A stretch of 64,000 bases of DNA from JBCCMQ01 sp039026235 (GCA_039026235.1 JBCCMQ010000010.1:62001-126000), one strand, 5' to 3'; shown: positions 17,576 to 27,249, counted from the stretch's first letter. A program made the numbers and translations. The notes: generated by a model not told the origin, from the letters alone.

Positions 17576-18124
17576 CTATGCCGGGAATGGGTCGTACCCC
17601 AGCAGGCTGTGAATGCCCGCCACTGCAGCAAATAGTATGACGGCGGCCCCGGCCGTGCGTATTTCCTTGCCGATGGGCAATCGGGCGGGCCTGTCCCATT
17701 CCGGTTCCTGCAGGTTGATCAGGAAAACCATACCCAGTGCCCAGACGAACATTCCCCCGAACAGGATCAGCGAGGCATGATCACCGTTGGCCAGAAGATG
17801 GCCCAAGGCCCAAAGCATCAGGCCGGTTAGCTGTGGGTGCCGGACATGGCGGGCGAGCTGAGCTTTGGTGCCGCTGACTGCAAACAAGTAAAACGCAAAC
17901 AACATGCACAGGTTGTTGGCATGCGCGCCCCAGGCCGGCGGAATGAAGACGACGATGGTATCGGCGCTTCGGTATCCGATGACCATCAAAACGATGCCGG
18001 CCAGAACACCAAACGACACCAAACCCTTGCCCGGCTCTCCCAGCCGGGCGCGCAGTCCGGGTGCGAGACGACCGAAGCCATGCGCGACGACCCAGAGCAC
18101 GATACCGAGTTTCAAAAGGGTCAT
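17576..18124 (-). CDS. NnrU family membrane protein
   Basis: The product is 182 residues with about five hydrophobic segments. The NnrU pattern is clear in VAHGFGRLAPGLRARLGE near the start and RHPQLTGLMLWALGHLLANG in the middle. NnrU was first described near nitric oxide reductase genes, but the family (related to methyltransferase-type and isomerase membrane proteins such as Z-ISO) is widespread. The start overlaps the stop of the malyl-CoA thioesterase gene by ATGA, so it is co-translated with it. No denitrification genes are present. Confidence 0.87.
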   Translation of the reverse strand: MTLLKLGIVLWVVAHGFGRLAPGLRARLGEPGKGLVSFGVLAGIVLMVIGYRSADTIVVFIPPAWGAHANNLCMLFAFYLFAVSGTKAQLARHVRHPQLTGLMLWALGHLLANGDHASLILFGGMFVWALGMVFLINLQEPEWDRPARLPIGKEIRTAGAAVILFAAVAGIHSLLGYDPFPA

Positions 18125-18999
18125 TGCGCGGCCTCGCGTTCGGCAATCGCGGTGGCCAGACCAATCAGCCGGCGCGCCTGATCCACATGCAGGTTTTCGA
18201 CGATCCTACCCTCCAAAACCGCGACCCCCTGCCCGGTTTTCTGTGCCTCTTCATAAGCATAAATCTGCCTGTGGGCGAGATCGACATCTTCGTGTGATGG
18301 CGCGAAGACGGTGTTAGCGATGGCCACCTGCGCCGGGTGGATAAGGGATTTGCCGTCAAATCCGAAAGCGCGGCCCTGCGCACATTCCGCACGCAGCCCA
18401 TCTTCGTCACGAAAGGCGTTGTAGACGCCATCGATGATAATGCGACCTTCGGCCCGCGCCGCGACAACGGCCGTTTGCAGCGCATGCATCAGCGCGGCCC
18501 TGTCCTGTCCCAGGTCACAGCGCAAATCCTTAGCCAGATCATTGGTCCCCATGACCAGACCGGCCACTTTTGGCGCCGCCGCGATCTCATGGGCGCGGAC
18601 AATCGCCCGGGGTGTCTCGACCATTGCCCAGACGGCGCTGTCACTGAAACCGCCATCCCGATGCAAAAGGCCGTCAAGCCGCGCAATGTCATCTGCGCCG
18701 TTCACTTTCGGCAAAAGGAGTGAATTTACGCCGCTACCGCTTAGGGCAGCGATATCGTTGGCACCCCAGGGCGAGCCGAGATCATTGATCCGAACCAGCA
18801 CGCCGCACATCCCGAAGCCGCCGCCCGCCAAAGCGGCCACCACAGCCGTCCGGGCGGCCTCTTTCTGGGCGGGTGCGACGGCGTCTTCAAGATCCAGGAT
18901 CACCGCATCGCAGGGCGTTGACCTAACCTTCTCTATGGCGCGCGGGTTAGAACCGGGTACGTACAGAACCGACCGCCAGGGGCGGGCCAGATCAGACAT
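18121..18999 (-). CDS. mcl2: (3S)-malyl-CoA thioesterase, HpcH/HpaI-CitE family
   Basis: The product is 292 residues from the ATG at 18999, with GAGAGG upstream; an in-frame ATG 18 bases earlier was not preferred. The CitE-like barrel shows VLYVPGSNPRAIEKV, the acidic metal site DAVILDLEDAV, VWAMVETPRAIVRAHEIA, and FGFDGKSLIHPAQVAIAN. In R. sphaeroides the gene in this position is Mcl2, which hydrolyses (3S)-malyl-CoA to malate and CoA, completing an apparent malate synthase with malyl-CoA lyase. A plain malyl-CoA or citramalyl-CoA lyase is the alternative. It leads the unit mcl2-nnrU. Confidence 0.85.
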   Translation of the reverse strand: MSDLARPWRSVLYVPGSNPRAIEKVRSTPCDAVILDLEDAVAPAQKEAARTAVVAALAGGGFGMCGVLVRINDLGSPWGANDIAALSGSGVNSLLLPKVNGADDIARLDGLLHRDGGFSDSAVWAMVETPRAIVRAHEIAAAPKVAGLVMGTNDLAKDLRCDLGQDRAALMHALQTAVVAARAEGRIIIDGVYNAFRDEDGLRAECAQGRAFGFDGKSLIHPAQVAIANTVFAPSHEDVDLAHRQIYAYEEAQKTGQGVAVLEGRIVENLHVDQARRLIGLATAIAEREAAQ

Positions 19000-19304
19000 T
19001 GCGAATCCTCTCGGCAATAATCTTGCGTCGGGATGCCCGTTTCAGCACAGTTTGCCAAGCGTCAAATCCGGATCAGGCGCCATACAGACCCGCTTTAGGG
19101 CGATCGCACGCAGCGTTAACCTATTTTTTTCCTCGCCGGGCCATGCTCGGACCACGGCGAGCAGAAACATACGCCAGGCGGACATGCTCCGCAGCCGGAC
19201 CGAAGTCACCGGCCAAGTCACACAGTGGGAGGCGCGAAAACGCGATCGGCAAAGCACGGTCAGCACATGAATGCGCGCACTCCGAACGTCGAAAGGACGG
19301 GCAC
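19000..19304. other. Divergent intergenic region
   Basis: This stretch of 305 bases lies between the divergently transcribed malyl-CoA thioesterase and a small exported protein. It must hold both promoters. It contains no GTGATCAC palindrome. I see no coding frame worth calling. Confidence 0.5.
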
Positions 19305-19616
19305 ATGAAGACGCATCTGACAGCATCCGCACTGGCGCTGGTTATGACGGTTTGCACGACAGCGGGAGAAGCGCAGGCACGCAACTGCGGTCCGCGGGAT
19401 ACCGTCGTCGAACGCCTCACGAACGGCTACGGCGAGACCCGCCAAAGCATCGGCATCGGTGCTAACAATTCGGTGATCGAGGTATTCGCCAGCGCAGAAA
19501 CTGGCACTTGGACCATCACCGTGACGATGCCGACCGGGCAGACGTGTCTGGTGGCCTCGGGCGAAGCGTTCGAGCTGCTGGATGAAGAGCTGACGCCTGC
19601 GGGCGCGCAGCTCTGA
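19305..19616 (+). CDS. Small exported protein of unknown function
   Basis: The product is 103 residues from the ATG at 19305, with AAAGGACGG upstream. The signal peptide LTASALALVMTVCTTAGEA is followed by a mature part with two cysteines (NCGPRD and TCLVAS), probably a disulfide, and the phrase GTWTITVTMPTGQTC. I recall close relatives in many Rhodobacterales but no known function. It stands alone, convergent with the TSUP permease gene. Confidence 0.8.
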   Translation: MKTHLTASALALVMTVCTTAGEAQARNCGPRDTVVERLTNGYGETRQSIGIGANNSVIEVFASAETGTWTITVTMPTGQTCLVASGEAFELLDEELTPAGAQL

Positions 19617-19637
19617 CCACAGCGCTATGGGTGCGAA

Positions 19638-20390
19638 CTAGACCAGGGCGTCATAGATCAGCTTGACGCCCGTTACGGCCAGAAAAACATACATAACTGC
19701 AAAAAACAGATCCGCCGGGATGCGGCGATGTAGAACTACGCCGAGCCAAGTTCCCAAGACCGCGAAGGGCGCCAGCACCAGGTTTGCCCAAAGTGTGTCG
19801 AGGCTGATGATGCCCAGAAAGCCATAGGCCACAGCCTTGAAGATGTTGATCACTCCGAAGCTGATGACTGTCGTTGCCTGATAGGTTGTCTTCGGCAGAC
19901 CACGGCTAAGAAGGTAGACCGCCACGGCTGGCCCGCCGGCATGGCTGACAAGGCTGGTGAAGCCGCCGACGACACCGGTCAGCAGGCCGACCCAGGTTGG
20001 GAAGACGCGTTCCGTTGAAGGCATTGCCGCCCGCCTGCCGGCAATTTGATAGACGACGAATGCGAGTGCGATGGTTCCGATCAGCAACCGTAGCAGATCG
20101 TCATTTGCCCGCGCCAGAACAACCGCGCCGATCGCGACACCAGGCAATCCGCCGATAATCAGAGCCCACGTGTCGGACACGCTCCATTGCCGCCAATAGG
20201 GTTTGAGCGCCGCGACGTCGATCAGCATCAGGAGAGGCAGCATGACCCCAAGTGCGATCGCCGGATCAACCACAATGGCCAACAAGGGCGTCGCGGCGAA
20301 TGAAACGCCTGACCCAAAGCCGCCTTTCGATATTCCGGCGATCATGACACCTGGAACGGCAAGCGCAAAGAATAGTGGCGACAGTTCCAA
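19638..20390 (-). CDS. TSUP family permease (TauE/SafE type)
   Basis: This inner-membrane protein of about 250 residues is from the sulfite-exporter TauE/SafE family. The repeat motif is visible as AGISKGGFGSGVSFAATPLL in the first half and GVVGGFTSLVSHAGGPAVAV in the second. The frame stays open to 20600 but the extra 70 residues are polar and unlike the family. A TTG at 20390, preceded by GGAG at 9 bases, gives the usual length and was chosen. The substrate (sulfite, sulfoacetate or another organic anion) cannot be inferred. It is divergent from mdh. Confidence 0.82.
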   Translation of the reverse strand: MELSPLFFALAVPGVMIAGISKGGFGSGVSFAATPLLAIVVDPAIALGVMLPLLMLIDVAALKPYWRQWSVSDTWALIIGGLPGVAIGAVVLARANDDLLRLLIGTIALAFVVYQIAGRRAAMPSTERVFPTWVGLLTGVVGGFTSLVSHAGGPAVAVYLLSRGLPKTTYQATTVISFGVINIFKAVAYGFLGIISLDTLWANLVLAPFAVLGTWLGVVLHRRIPADLFFAVMYVFLAVTGVKLIYDALV

Positions 20391-20530
20391 CAAGCCGGTC
20401 TCCGATTTTTTGCCGTCTGCCCCATAGCGCAAGTGTTGGTTGTTTCCCAAGGGGGCGCTGCGCAGGAAACCTTGCACCGGTCCCGGCAAGTGGCTAGGAG
20501 GCAAACGACCGCAAAACACGGAGTTTTCCC

Positions 20531-21493
20531 ATGGCCAGACCCAAGATCGCGCTGATCGGCGCCGGACAGATTGGCGGCACGCTTGCGCACCTCGTTGCAA
20601 TGAAGGAACTGGGAGATGTCATCCTGTTCGACATCGCCGAGGGCACACCCCAGGGCAAGGCACTGGATATCGCCGAAAGCGGTCCGTCTGAAAAGTTCGA
20701 CGCAGCGCTGTCAGGGACCAATGATTACGCGGGGATCGCGGGGGCAGATGTCTGCATCGTGACCGCCGGCGTGCCGCGCAAGCCGGGCATGAGCCGTGAC
20801 GATCTCTTGGGCATTAACCTCAAGGTGATGAAGTCCGTGGGCGAAGGCATCAAGGCCCATGCGCCCGACGCGTTTGTTATCTGTATCACCAATCCGCTTG
20901 ACGCAATGGTCTGGGCGCTTCGCGAATTCTCGGGCTTGCCCCACGAAAAGGTTGTCGGCATGGCCGGGGTTCTGGACAGCGCCCGCTTCCGTCACTTTCT
21001 CAGCCTGGAATTCGACGTCTCGATGAAGGACGTCTCGGCATTTGTCTTGGGTGGCCACGGGGACACGATGGTGCCCCTGGTCCGCTATTCGACCGTGGGC
21101 GGCATCCCCCTGCCAGATCTGGTCAAGATGGGTTGGACAACCCAGGAAAAGCTGGACGCGATTGTGCAGCGTACACGCGACGGCGGCGCCGAAATCGTCG
21201 GTCTGCTGAAGACTGGATCGGCTTACTATGCCCCGGCGACAAGTGCCGTCGAGATGGCCGAAGCCTATCTGAAGGACCAGAACCGCCTGTTGCCCTGCGC
21301 GGCCTACGTAGACGGCGCCTATGGTCTGAAGGGCCTTTATGTGGGTGTCCCGACAGTCATCGGGGCGAACGGCATTGAACGTATCGTCGACATTGCCCTC
21401 GGCAAAGAAGAACAAGCCATGTTCGACAAGTCGGTTGAGGCGGTTCAGGGTCTGGTCGCCGCCTGCAAGGGGATCGACGACACGCTGGCCTAG
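20531..21493 (+). CDS. mdh: Malate dehydrogenase
   Basis: The 320-residue enzyme interconverts malate and oxaloacetate with NAD+. The nucleotide site is ALIGAGQIGGTLAHL, and substrate arginines are in TAGVPRKPGMSRDDL. The catalytic histidine is near residue 176 in LGGHGDTMVPLVRYSTVGG. It is of the lactate-dehydrogenase-like, homotetrameric type usual in alphaproteobacteria. It is transcribed toward sucC but separated from it by the oppositely oriented PAP2 gene. No GTGATCAC operator lies upstream. Confidence 0.97.
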   Translation: MARPKIALIGAGQIGGTLAHLVAMKELGDVILFDIAEGTPQGKALDIAESGPSEKFDAALSGTNDYAGIAGADVCIVTAGVPRKPGMSRDDLLGINLKVMKSVGEGIKAHAPDAFVICITNPLDAMVWALREFSGLPHEKVVGMAGVLDSARFRHFLSLEFDVSMKDVSAFVLGGHGDTMVPLVRYSTVGGIPLPDLVKMGWTTQEKLDAIVQRTRDGGAEIVGLLKTGSAYYAPATSAVEMAEAYLKDQNRLLPCAAYVDGAYGLKGLYVGVPTVIGANGIERIVDIALGKEEQAMFDKSVEAVQGLVAACKGIDDTLA

Positions 21494-21508
21494 GCGCTCT
21501 TGCGCCTT
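21493..21508 (+). terminator. Short terminator-like hairpin after mdh
   Basis: GGCGC and GCGCC flank a TCTT loop directly after the mdh stop, followed by only two T and then a C-run. It is a weak candidate terminator between the convergent mdh and PAP2 genes. Confidence 0.35.
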
Positions 21509-21539
21509 CCCCCCGTTTGGCGGCACGCGGAGCCGATCG

Positions 21540-22163
21540 CTAAGTTGGCGGATCACCCGTCACCAGAGCGGCATAGGCGGATTTGCCAATCCGGCGCAGC
21601 CGAATGGAGGCGCCGTCCCAAGCGCGGCGCACCAAGCGGTCAAAGGCCACAAGCGACAGGGCCTGGACCAGCCAGCCGATCACTGCACCAGCCAGCACCT
21701 GCCAGATCGTGTGCTTTCCCGCCTCGATACGGGAGGCGCCGACGAAGCCGGCGCCCAGAATTGCAGCGGCCTGGGCCGTTTTGCTGTGCTTCAGACAAGT
21801 TTGCACCAGGGCCGTCGCCCCGAAGGCCGCAGCGGCGGTGTGGCCCGATGGAAAGCCCTTGTCGTTGCCGTTCGGACGTTTGTTGATCTCGGCATCACCC
21901 AGCCCATACTTTGGACCTTTGATAAAAGTCTCCAACAGCAGGTAACGCCCGAAATAGCGCACGCCCTGCCCTTCCGCGACCGCACAGCCAAGGCCAATCA
22001 GCGGCAGGGCAATCTGGTAGTTGTCACCAATCTTTTCGGGCACGAAACGCGAGACCGCGGCCAGCACCAGCAGAACCACCAGAAAGGCGCCCAAATTGAT
22101 GCGCCCGAAGACGCGCCTGATCCAGTTGGGACGGATGTCACCGTCACTGTGTTTTTGCTGCAT
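21540..22163 (-). CDS. PAP2 family membrane phosphatase
   Basis: The 207-residue membrane protein has the three phosphatase motifs in order: KRPNGNDKGFPSGHTAAAAF (the second Arg-containing part and PSGHT) and SRIEAGKHTIWQVLAGAVIG with the catalytic histidine. Such enzymes dephosphorylate lipid phosphates or undecaprenyl pyrophosphate. It is convergent with mdh and divergent from sucC, so the 250 bases upstream hold both its promoter and the sucC operators. Confidence 0.87.
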   Translation of the reverse strand: MQQKHSDGDIRPNWIRRVFGRINLGAFLVVLLVLAAVSRFVPEKIGDNYQIALPLIGLGCAVAEGQGVRYFGRYLLLETFIKGPKYGLGDAEINKRPNGNDKGFPSGHTAAAAFGATALVQTCLKHSKTAQAAAILGAGFVGASRIEAGKHTIWQVLAGAVIGWLVQALSLVAFDRLVRRAWDGASIRLRRIGKSAYAALVTGDPPT

Positions 22164-22261
22164 GCGCCGCGTCCTGCTGCCCGATGCGTAATTCTATCAG
22201 GAACAGGCTGCAGGCGACAATCAAAGCGAGTCGCCTCTATTTTATCCACGGGCGTATCTAT

Positions 22262-22291
22262 TGTGATCACACTTTTCAGACTGTGATCACA
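22262..22291 (+). promoter_or_regulatory. Paired GTGATCAC operators upstream of sucC
   Basis: Two copies of GTGATCAC (22263-22270 and 22283-22290) lie exactly 20 bp apart. The proximal copy ends 124 bases before the sucC ATG. Flanks extend the palindromes to TTGTGATCACA and TGTGATCACAA. The spacing and the distance to the start codon are the same as at sdhC within a few bases, which argues for a shared regulator. Confidence 0.78.
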
Positions 22292-22413
22292 AAGCGCGGT
22301 TTATCGCAAAGATTGTGGCGCTGCACGCACTTGCGGGTTCAGACGCGCCCCAACCTGTGGTTAGACCAGAGGTAGATTACCAAAGACCGCAGCCCATGGG
22401 AGAGACGCCGTCC

Positions 22414-23607
<1,194 letters not shown>

Positions 23608-23610
23608 GCG

Positions 23611-24048
23611 GTGATACGACCCGCAGTTTTCGGCGCGTGCCTGCTGGCGCTGTCGGCATACGACGCAACATCGCCTGCCGTGCAGGCCGCGCCCGAGGTC
23701 GCACGCTCGGCGACCGCCGGGCCGGGCAACATGCAGACCAGCGCCACCGTTGCGGCGCAAGCCTTTGCCGCGCTTTGCGGGCTCACCGGATGAGGGCCCG
23801 AAAGCGTGGAAGCGGCGGCCGCGAGGTACGGATTTGTCCAAAACACCAGGACGACGACATACTACCACCAACAGTACGATCTTTCAGTCAAGCGTGCCGA
23901 TACGGCCTGTTCCATTGTGTTTGTGTCTGAGGAAAACCCAGAGGTGTTGCGGGCCACATTTGACGGAATGAATAGCGGCCGCGGACCAATCCGGTTCCAG
24001 GACAACGGAGTGCGCGACGGCGAGCACTATTTCGGCGCGCGGATATGA
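23611..24048 (+). pseudogene. Small exported protein interrupted by in-frame TGA (first of a four-member family)
   Basis: A GTG start 3 bases after the sucC stop opens a frame with a signal-like N-terminus (PAVFGACLLALSAYDATSPA). It meets TGA at 23791-23793. The same frame then continues sensibly without further stops to 24048, reading SVEAAAARYGFVQNTRTTTY and later TACSIVFVSEENPEVL. The two halves together match the layout of the next three genes: AFAALC in place of their first Cys motif and ACSIVFV in place of the second. I therefore read it as one gene of about 145 codons broken by a single nonsense change. A sequencing error or readthrough is the alternative. Confidence 0.6.
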
Positions 24049-24133
24049 AGGAGGATTTGTAAGTGAATTGGTTTCAATCGGCCAGGAGTGAGCATTCCCA
24101 AGCAATCTCCGGTGCCGCACGGAATACAGGCAA

Positions 24134-24721
24134 ATGGAAACGAAAAGTCGGGGGTGGTTTGACGTGTTGAGGTACCCTCTTGTTCGAAAACTGCTTCCGG
24201 TGGCGGCCCTGGTTGCCGCCGTTGCGGGCTGTTCCGTCTCGCTGCCTGGACGCGATGTCACGATGAATGAGGCAATGTCGCTCTTTAACGAAGCGTGCCT
24301 CGAAGACTTGCCGGACTTTAGGGAGTTCGGAACGTCACCTTCCTTTGGGTCGCTTGAGCTTGTTTCGAACGAACGCGGCACTTCGTATCAGTTGCCGGAT
24401 GCCAACCTGATCTTGACGAACGTGGACATGGGTGAGCTTGCCCCAGAGGTTCCTGCCTTTGTTATCTGTGGAGTGTCCTTTGCAGCCAGCGATGCCGGTA
24501 CGAGCCAAATCGGGAACAGCTTTCTGTCGACGGCGACCAGAGCAACTGGCGGCCCTCCGCAGGACAACATAACGAAGGGATCGCGCGTCTATACGTATCA
24601 CCTCCGCAATGGCAGCGTCCTGAATTATGATACGGGCCGCCGTGGGGACACAACTTTGCATACGGTCTGGATATCAAACCCGCAGAGCCGGGAAGACATC
24701 AATTTCTTGGAGGGGCTTTAA
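24134..24721 (+). CDS. Putative lipoprotein, sucC-sucD intergenic family, member 2
   Basis: The product is 195 residues with signal VRKLLPVAALVAAVAGC (lipobox cysteine about residue 33). The mature part has the shared pattern LFNEACLEDLPDFREF and, 56 residues later, a second cysteine in FVICGVSFAAS. The closest relative is the next gene, whose corresponding segment is LFERTCLDTLPEFDAF. The stop overlaps that gene's start (TAATG), so they are translationally coupled. No known function. I infer an envelope protein expressed with the suc operon. Confidence 0.75.
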   Translation: METKSRGWFDVLRYPLVRKLLPVAALVAAVAGCSVSLPGRDVTMNEAMSLFNEACLEDLPDFREFGTSPSFGSLELVSNERGTSYQLPDANLILTNVDMGELAPEVPAFVICGVSFAASDAGTSQIGNSFLSTATRATGGPPQDNITKGSRVYTYHLRNGSVLNYDTGRRGDTTLHTVWISNPQSREDINFLEGL

Positions 24722-25242
24722 TGCGCCGCCCTGCGATCATCGGGATCTTGGCGACAGCTCTTGCCGCTGCGTGCACGCCGGATGTTCCGGACAACGCGAC
24801 GGTCTCAGCGGATCAGGCGGCACGGCTCTTCGAGCGAACCTGTCTAGACACGCTTCCCGAATTTGATGCGTTCCCGGAAAGAATCGACCAGCTGGGTCTC
24901 AGCTACGCAGGAGATCTTGAAGGCATCGACATGTACAACGTGTCGGGAAGGGCGCTTTTCGCGGGTACGCAAGTGGAAGACGATGTCGGCGCCTGTAAGG
25001 TTGCCTTCTATGGCGATTGGTCGGAAGCCTCCGTCGGCGAGGTGCTTTTGCAGACCGTCGAGAGTGTTGTTGGTCAGAACAGCGAGAAGTTCCGGTCGGA
25101 CTTCTTCGAATATGCCTATTATTTGGAAAACAAGAGCATGCTGACCTACGCCCACCATGCCCGCGGCGGTCAGATGATCCATCTTTTTGCGATTTCCCGG
25201 CCCATAGATCGCAGCGAAATCGACAAATATATCTATGAGTGA
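24721..25242 (+). CDS. Putative lipoprotein, sucC-sucD intergenic family, member 3
   Basis: The product is 173 residues with signal PAIIGILATALAAACTPD (lipobox cysteine about residue 18). The mature part begins with SADQAARLFERTCLDTLPEF and has its second conserved cysteine 50 residues later in GACKVAFYGDW. Both cysteines, the CL-x2-LP-x-F-x2-F block and the hydrophobic strand after the second cysteine are shared with the neighbours. It overlaps the preceding gene by TAATG and is followed by 216 bases without a gene. The function is unknown. Confidence 0.75.
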   Translation: MRRPAIIGILATALAAACTPDVPDNATVSADQAARLFERTCLDTLPEFDAFPERIDQLGLSYAGDLEGIDMYNVSGRALFAGTQVEDDVGACKVAFYGDWSEASVGEVLLQTVESVVGQNSEKFRSDFFEYAYYLENKSMLTYAHHARGGQMIHLFAISRPIDRSEIDKYIYE

Positions 25243-25458
25243 TCTTGTGCAAAAATCTCAGGGCCATTGGGCTGCAGCACCCTCTTCGGAAGGCAACGGT
25301 GTAGTTGCCAATCGGGCCTTAGCGGGTTGCCGCGCCACACTGGGCGCCGGACCATTGCCGTCACCCATATGCAAGAGGTCTAAAGAGCGCTCTTTGACCG
25401 TGCACCGGGCCAGCGCCCGAAGTGGCATGAAAAACCCCGCTAGCGGAGGGATCGTCTG
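25243..25458. other. Intergenic stretch with short palindrome
   Basis: This stretch of 216 bases lies between members 3 and 4 of the small lipoprotein family. The only structure I see is a perfect 10-base palindrome CCGCTAGCGG next to the GGAGGG that serves the following gene. There is no T-run and no coding frame worth calling. Confidence 0.45.
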
Positions 25459-26049
25459 TTGCTAGGAACATCCAATCAGTCAAGGACTGCGGATCGGCCC
25501 CGGAAAACAACTGGCGATGTGCCGCAGTGGAAAGGCTGGCTGGCTGGCCGAAGGTCGGCGGTTACGATGATCTCGGCTGCGACCGCTTTGGCCGCCTGCG
25601 CACCCACCGGACCCACCGAGCAGGAACTTGCGTTCCAGAACACGCAGGCCACGCTGGGTACAGAGACGTTCTTTAACACCTGCGTTGCCACGGCGCCCAC
25701 CTACAGGGGCATTGAAAGCGGCGCGACGCGAAGCGCACTGACCAAGCGCGGGACGATCTGGGCCTCGAATGGTAACCTGATCTCGCTTAGCGTCAGCCCG
25801 GCCGAACGACGTTGTCAGGTCCTTGTCGTGGGTCCAACCAACGAGAAACTGACCGCGACGATTTTCCAGAAGGGTCTGCAATCCTCACCGACGCTTCCGT
25901 CGCTGGGCGTGATGACCCGCCGCAATGCCCAGACCGGAGAAACCCAACAGTTCGCGGCCTATGAGCTGACCGCACCGCGCGGCAAGCTGGCGGTCGGCGT
26001 CCTGCCGGTTGACGAATTTGTCAACTTGATCATTGCCATTCCACAGTAG
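25459..26049 (+). CDS. Putative lipoprotein, sucC-sucD intergenic family, member 4
   Basis: The product is about 196 residues. A TTG at 25459 has GGAGGG at 8 bases and was chosen; it gives a long basic N-terminus before the hydrophobic SAVTMISAATALAACAPT (lipobox cysteine about residue 47). A GTG at 25519 would give a more usual signal length but has no ribosome site. The mature part has TFFNTCVATAPTYRGI and, 43 residues on, a second cysteine in RRCQVLVVGPTNE, the same layout as the other members. It is the most diverged of the set. The function is unknown. Confidence 0.7.
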   Translation: MLGTSNQSRTADRPRKTTGDVPQWKGWLAGRRSAVTMISAATALAACAPTGPTEQELAFQNTQATLGTETFFNTCVATAPTYRGIESGATRSALTKRGTIWASNGNLISLSVSPAERRCQVLVVGPTNEKLTATIFQKGLQSSPTLPSLGVMTRRNAQTGETQQFAAYELTAPRGKLAVGVLPVDEFVNLIIAIPQ

Positions 26050-26248
26050 GTCCATCCAGCAGTCAGACTATGTCACGCAGCCTTCACGCCACAGACGCCC
26101 ACCCGCAGCGACCCACGGGTCGTATCTGCGCCCTTGTAGCGTCGACCTTTTGGAGATCGGACGCGACCGCAGAACCGACCCCATTTGCCGGGGCATCCTC
26201 ATCACACTTGTGGCGCCCAAGGCGCGCCTAACTAACAAAGGGACAGAT

Positions 26249-27136
26249 ATGGCCGTACTCGTCGATAAGGATACCAAGGTCATCTGCCAGGGCTTTACAG
26301 GCAGCCAGGGCACGTTTCATTCCGAACAGGCCATAGCCTACGGTACGCAGATGGTGGGCGGTGTCACGCCTGGAAAGGGCGGCCAGACTCATCTGGATCT
26401 GCCAGTTTTTAACAGCTGTCACGAAGCCGTTGCCGCGACCGGCGCCGACGCAAGCGTGATCTACGTGCCGCCTCCCTTCGCGGCGGATTCGATCCTAGAG
26501 GCCATCGACGCCGGTCTGCCGTTGATTGTGGCCATCACCGAAGGCATCCCGGTTCAGGACATGATGCGGGTCAAGCGGGCGCTCATGGATTCGAGCTCAA
26601 CACTGATCGGTCCCAACTGCCCCGGTGTCATCACGCCCGACGCCTGCAAGATCGGTATCATGCCCGGCCATATCCACAAGCGCGGCTCGGTCGGCGTGGT
26701 CAGCCGCTCGGGCACCCTGACCTATGAGGCGGTCAAGCAGACCTCGGACGTCGGCCTTGGCCAGTCCACCTGCGTGGGAATCGGCGGCGACCCGATCAAG
26801 GGCACCGAACACCTGGACGTCCTGGAGTGGTTCCTTGACGACGACGAAACCCAGTCGATCATCATGATCGGCGAAATTGGCGGCTCGGCCGAAGAGGATG
26901 CCGCCCAGTTCCTGTCCGATGAGAAGAAAAAGGGCCGGTGGAAGCCGACAGCGGGCTTCATCGCCGGACGCACCGCGCCCCCGGGCCGCCGCATGGGCCA
27001 CGCGGGCGCCATCGTCGCCGGCGGAAAGGGCGGCGCCGAGGATAAGATCGAGGCGATGAAATCCGCCGGTATCGTGGTTGCCGAGGATCCGGCAAGCCTG
27101 GGTGAGGCAGTGCTGAAAGCGATTGAGATCGGGTGA
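26249..27136 (+). CDS. sucD: Succinyl-CoA synthetase alpha subunit
   Basis: The 295-residue protein starts at the ATG before AVLVDKDTKVICQGFTGS, with AAAGGGA upstream; an earlier in-frame opening adds 72 unrelated codons. The CoA site is GFTGSQGTFHSEQAIAYGT, and the phosphorylated histidine is near residue 251 in RRMGHAGAIVAGGKG. It pairs with SucC, whose gene ends 2.6 kb upstream. The 199 bases before it hold no recognisable operator, so I cannot tell whether it has its own promoter. Confidence 0.98.
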   Translation: MAVLVDKDTKVICQGFTGSQGTFHSEQAIAYGTQMVGGVTPGKGGQTHLDLPVFNSCHEAVAATGADASVIYVPPPFAADSILEAIDAGLPLIVAITEGIPVQDMMRVKRALMDSSSTLIGPNCPGVITPDACKIGIMPGHIHKRGSVGVVSRSGTLTYEAVKQTSDVGLGQSTCVGIGGDPIKGTEHLDVLEWFLDDDETQSIIMIGEIGGSAEEDAAQFLSDEKKKGRWKPTAGFIAGRTAPPGRRMGHAGAIVAGGKGGAEDKIEAMKSAGIVVAEDPASLGEAVLKAIEIG

Positions 27137-27172
27137 GGCTTGGCTGACGCAATCTCAACAGAACAAAGGGCG

Positions 27173-27224
27173 GCGCCAGCCCGAGGTGGGCGCGAAAGCG
27201 CCAGCCTGGGGGGCGGGCTGGCGC
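27173..27224. repeat. Nested hairpin between sucD and the DUF805 genes
   Basis: An 11-base stem (GCGCCAGCCCG at 27173-27183, its complement at 27214-27224) encloses a smaller stem GGCGC-GAAA-GCGCC (27189-27202) with a stable GNRA-type loop. No T-run follows. It could be a processing or stability element, a weak terminator or a palindromic repeat. Confidence 0.6.
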
Positions 27225-27249
27225 TGCCCGGTGTTTCACACTGGGCGGG

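Noticed and set aside
23791..23793. TGA as a selenocysteine codon
   Set aside because: No stem-loop of SECIS type is apparent just after the TGA, and the residue is not at a conserved catalytic position of a selenoprotein family.
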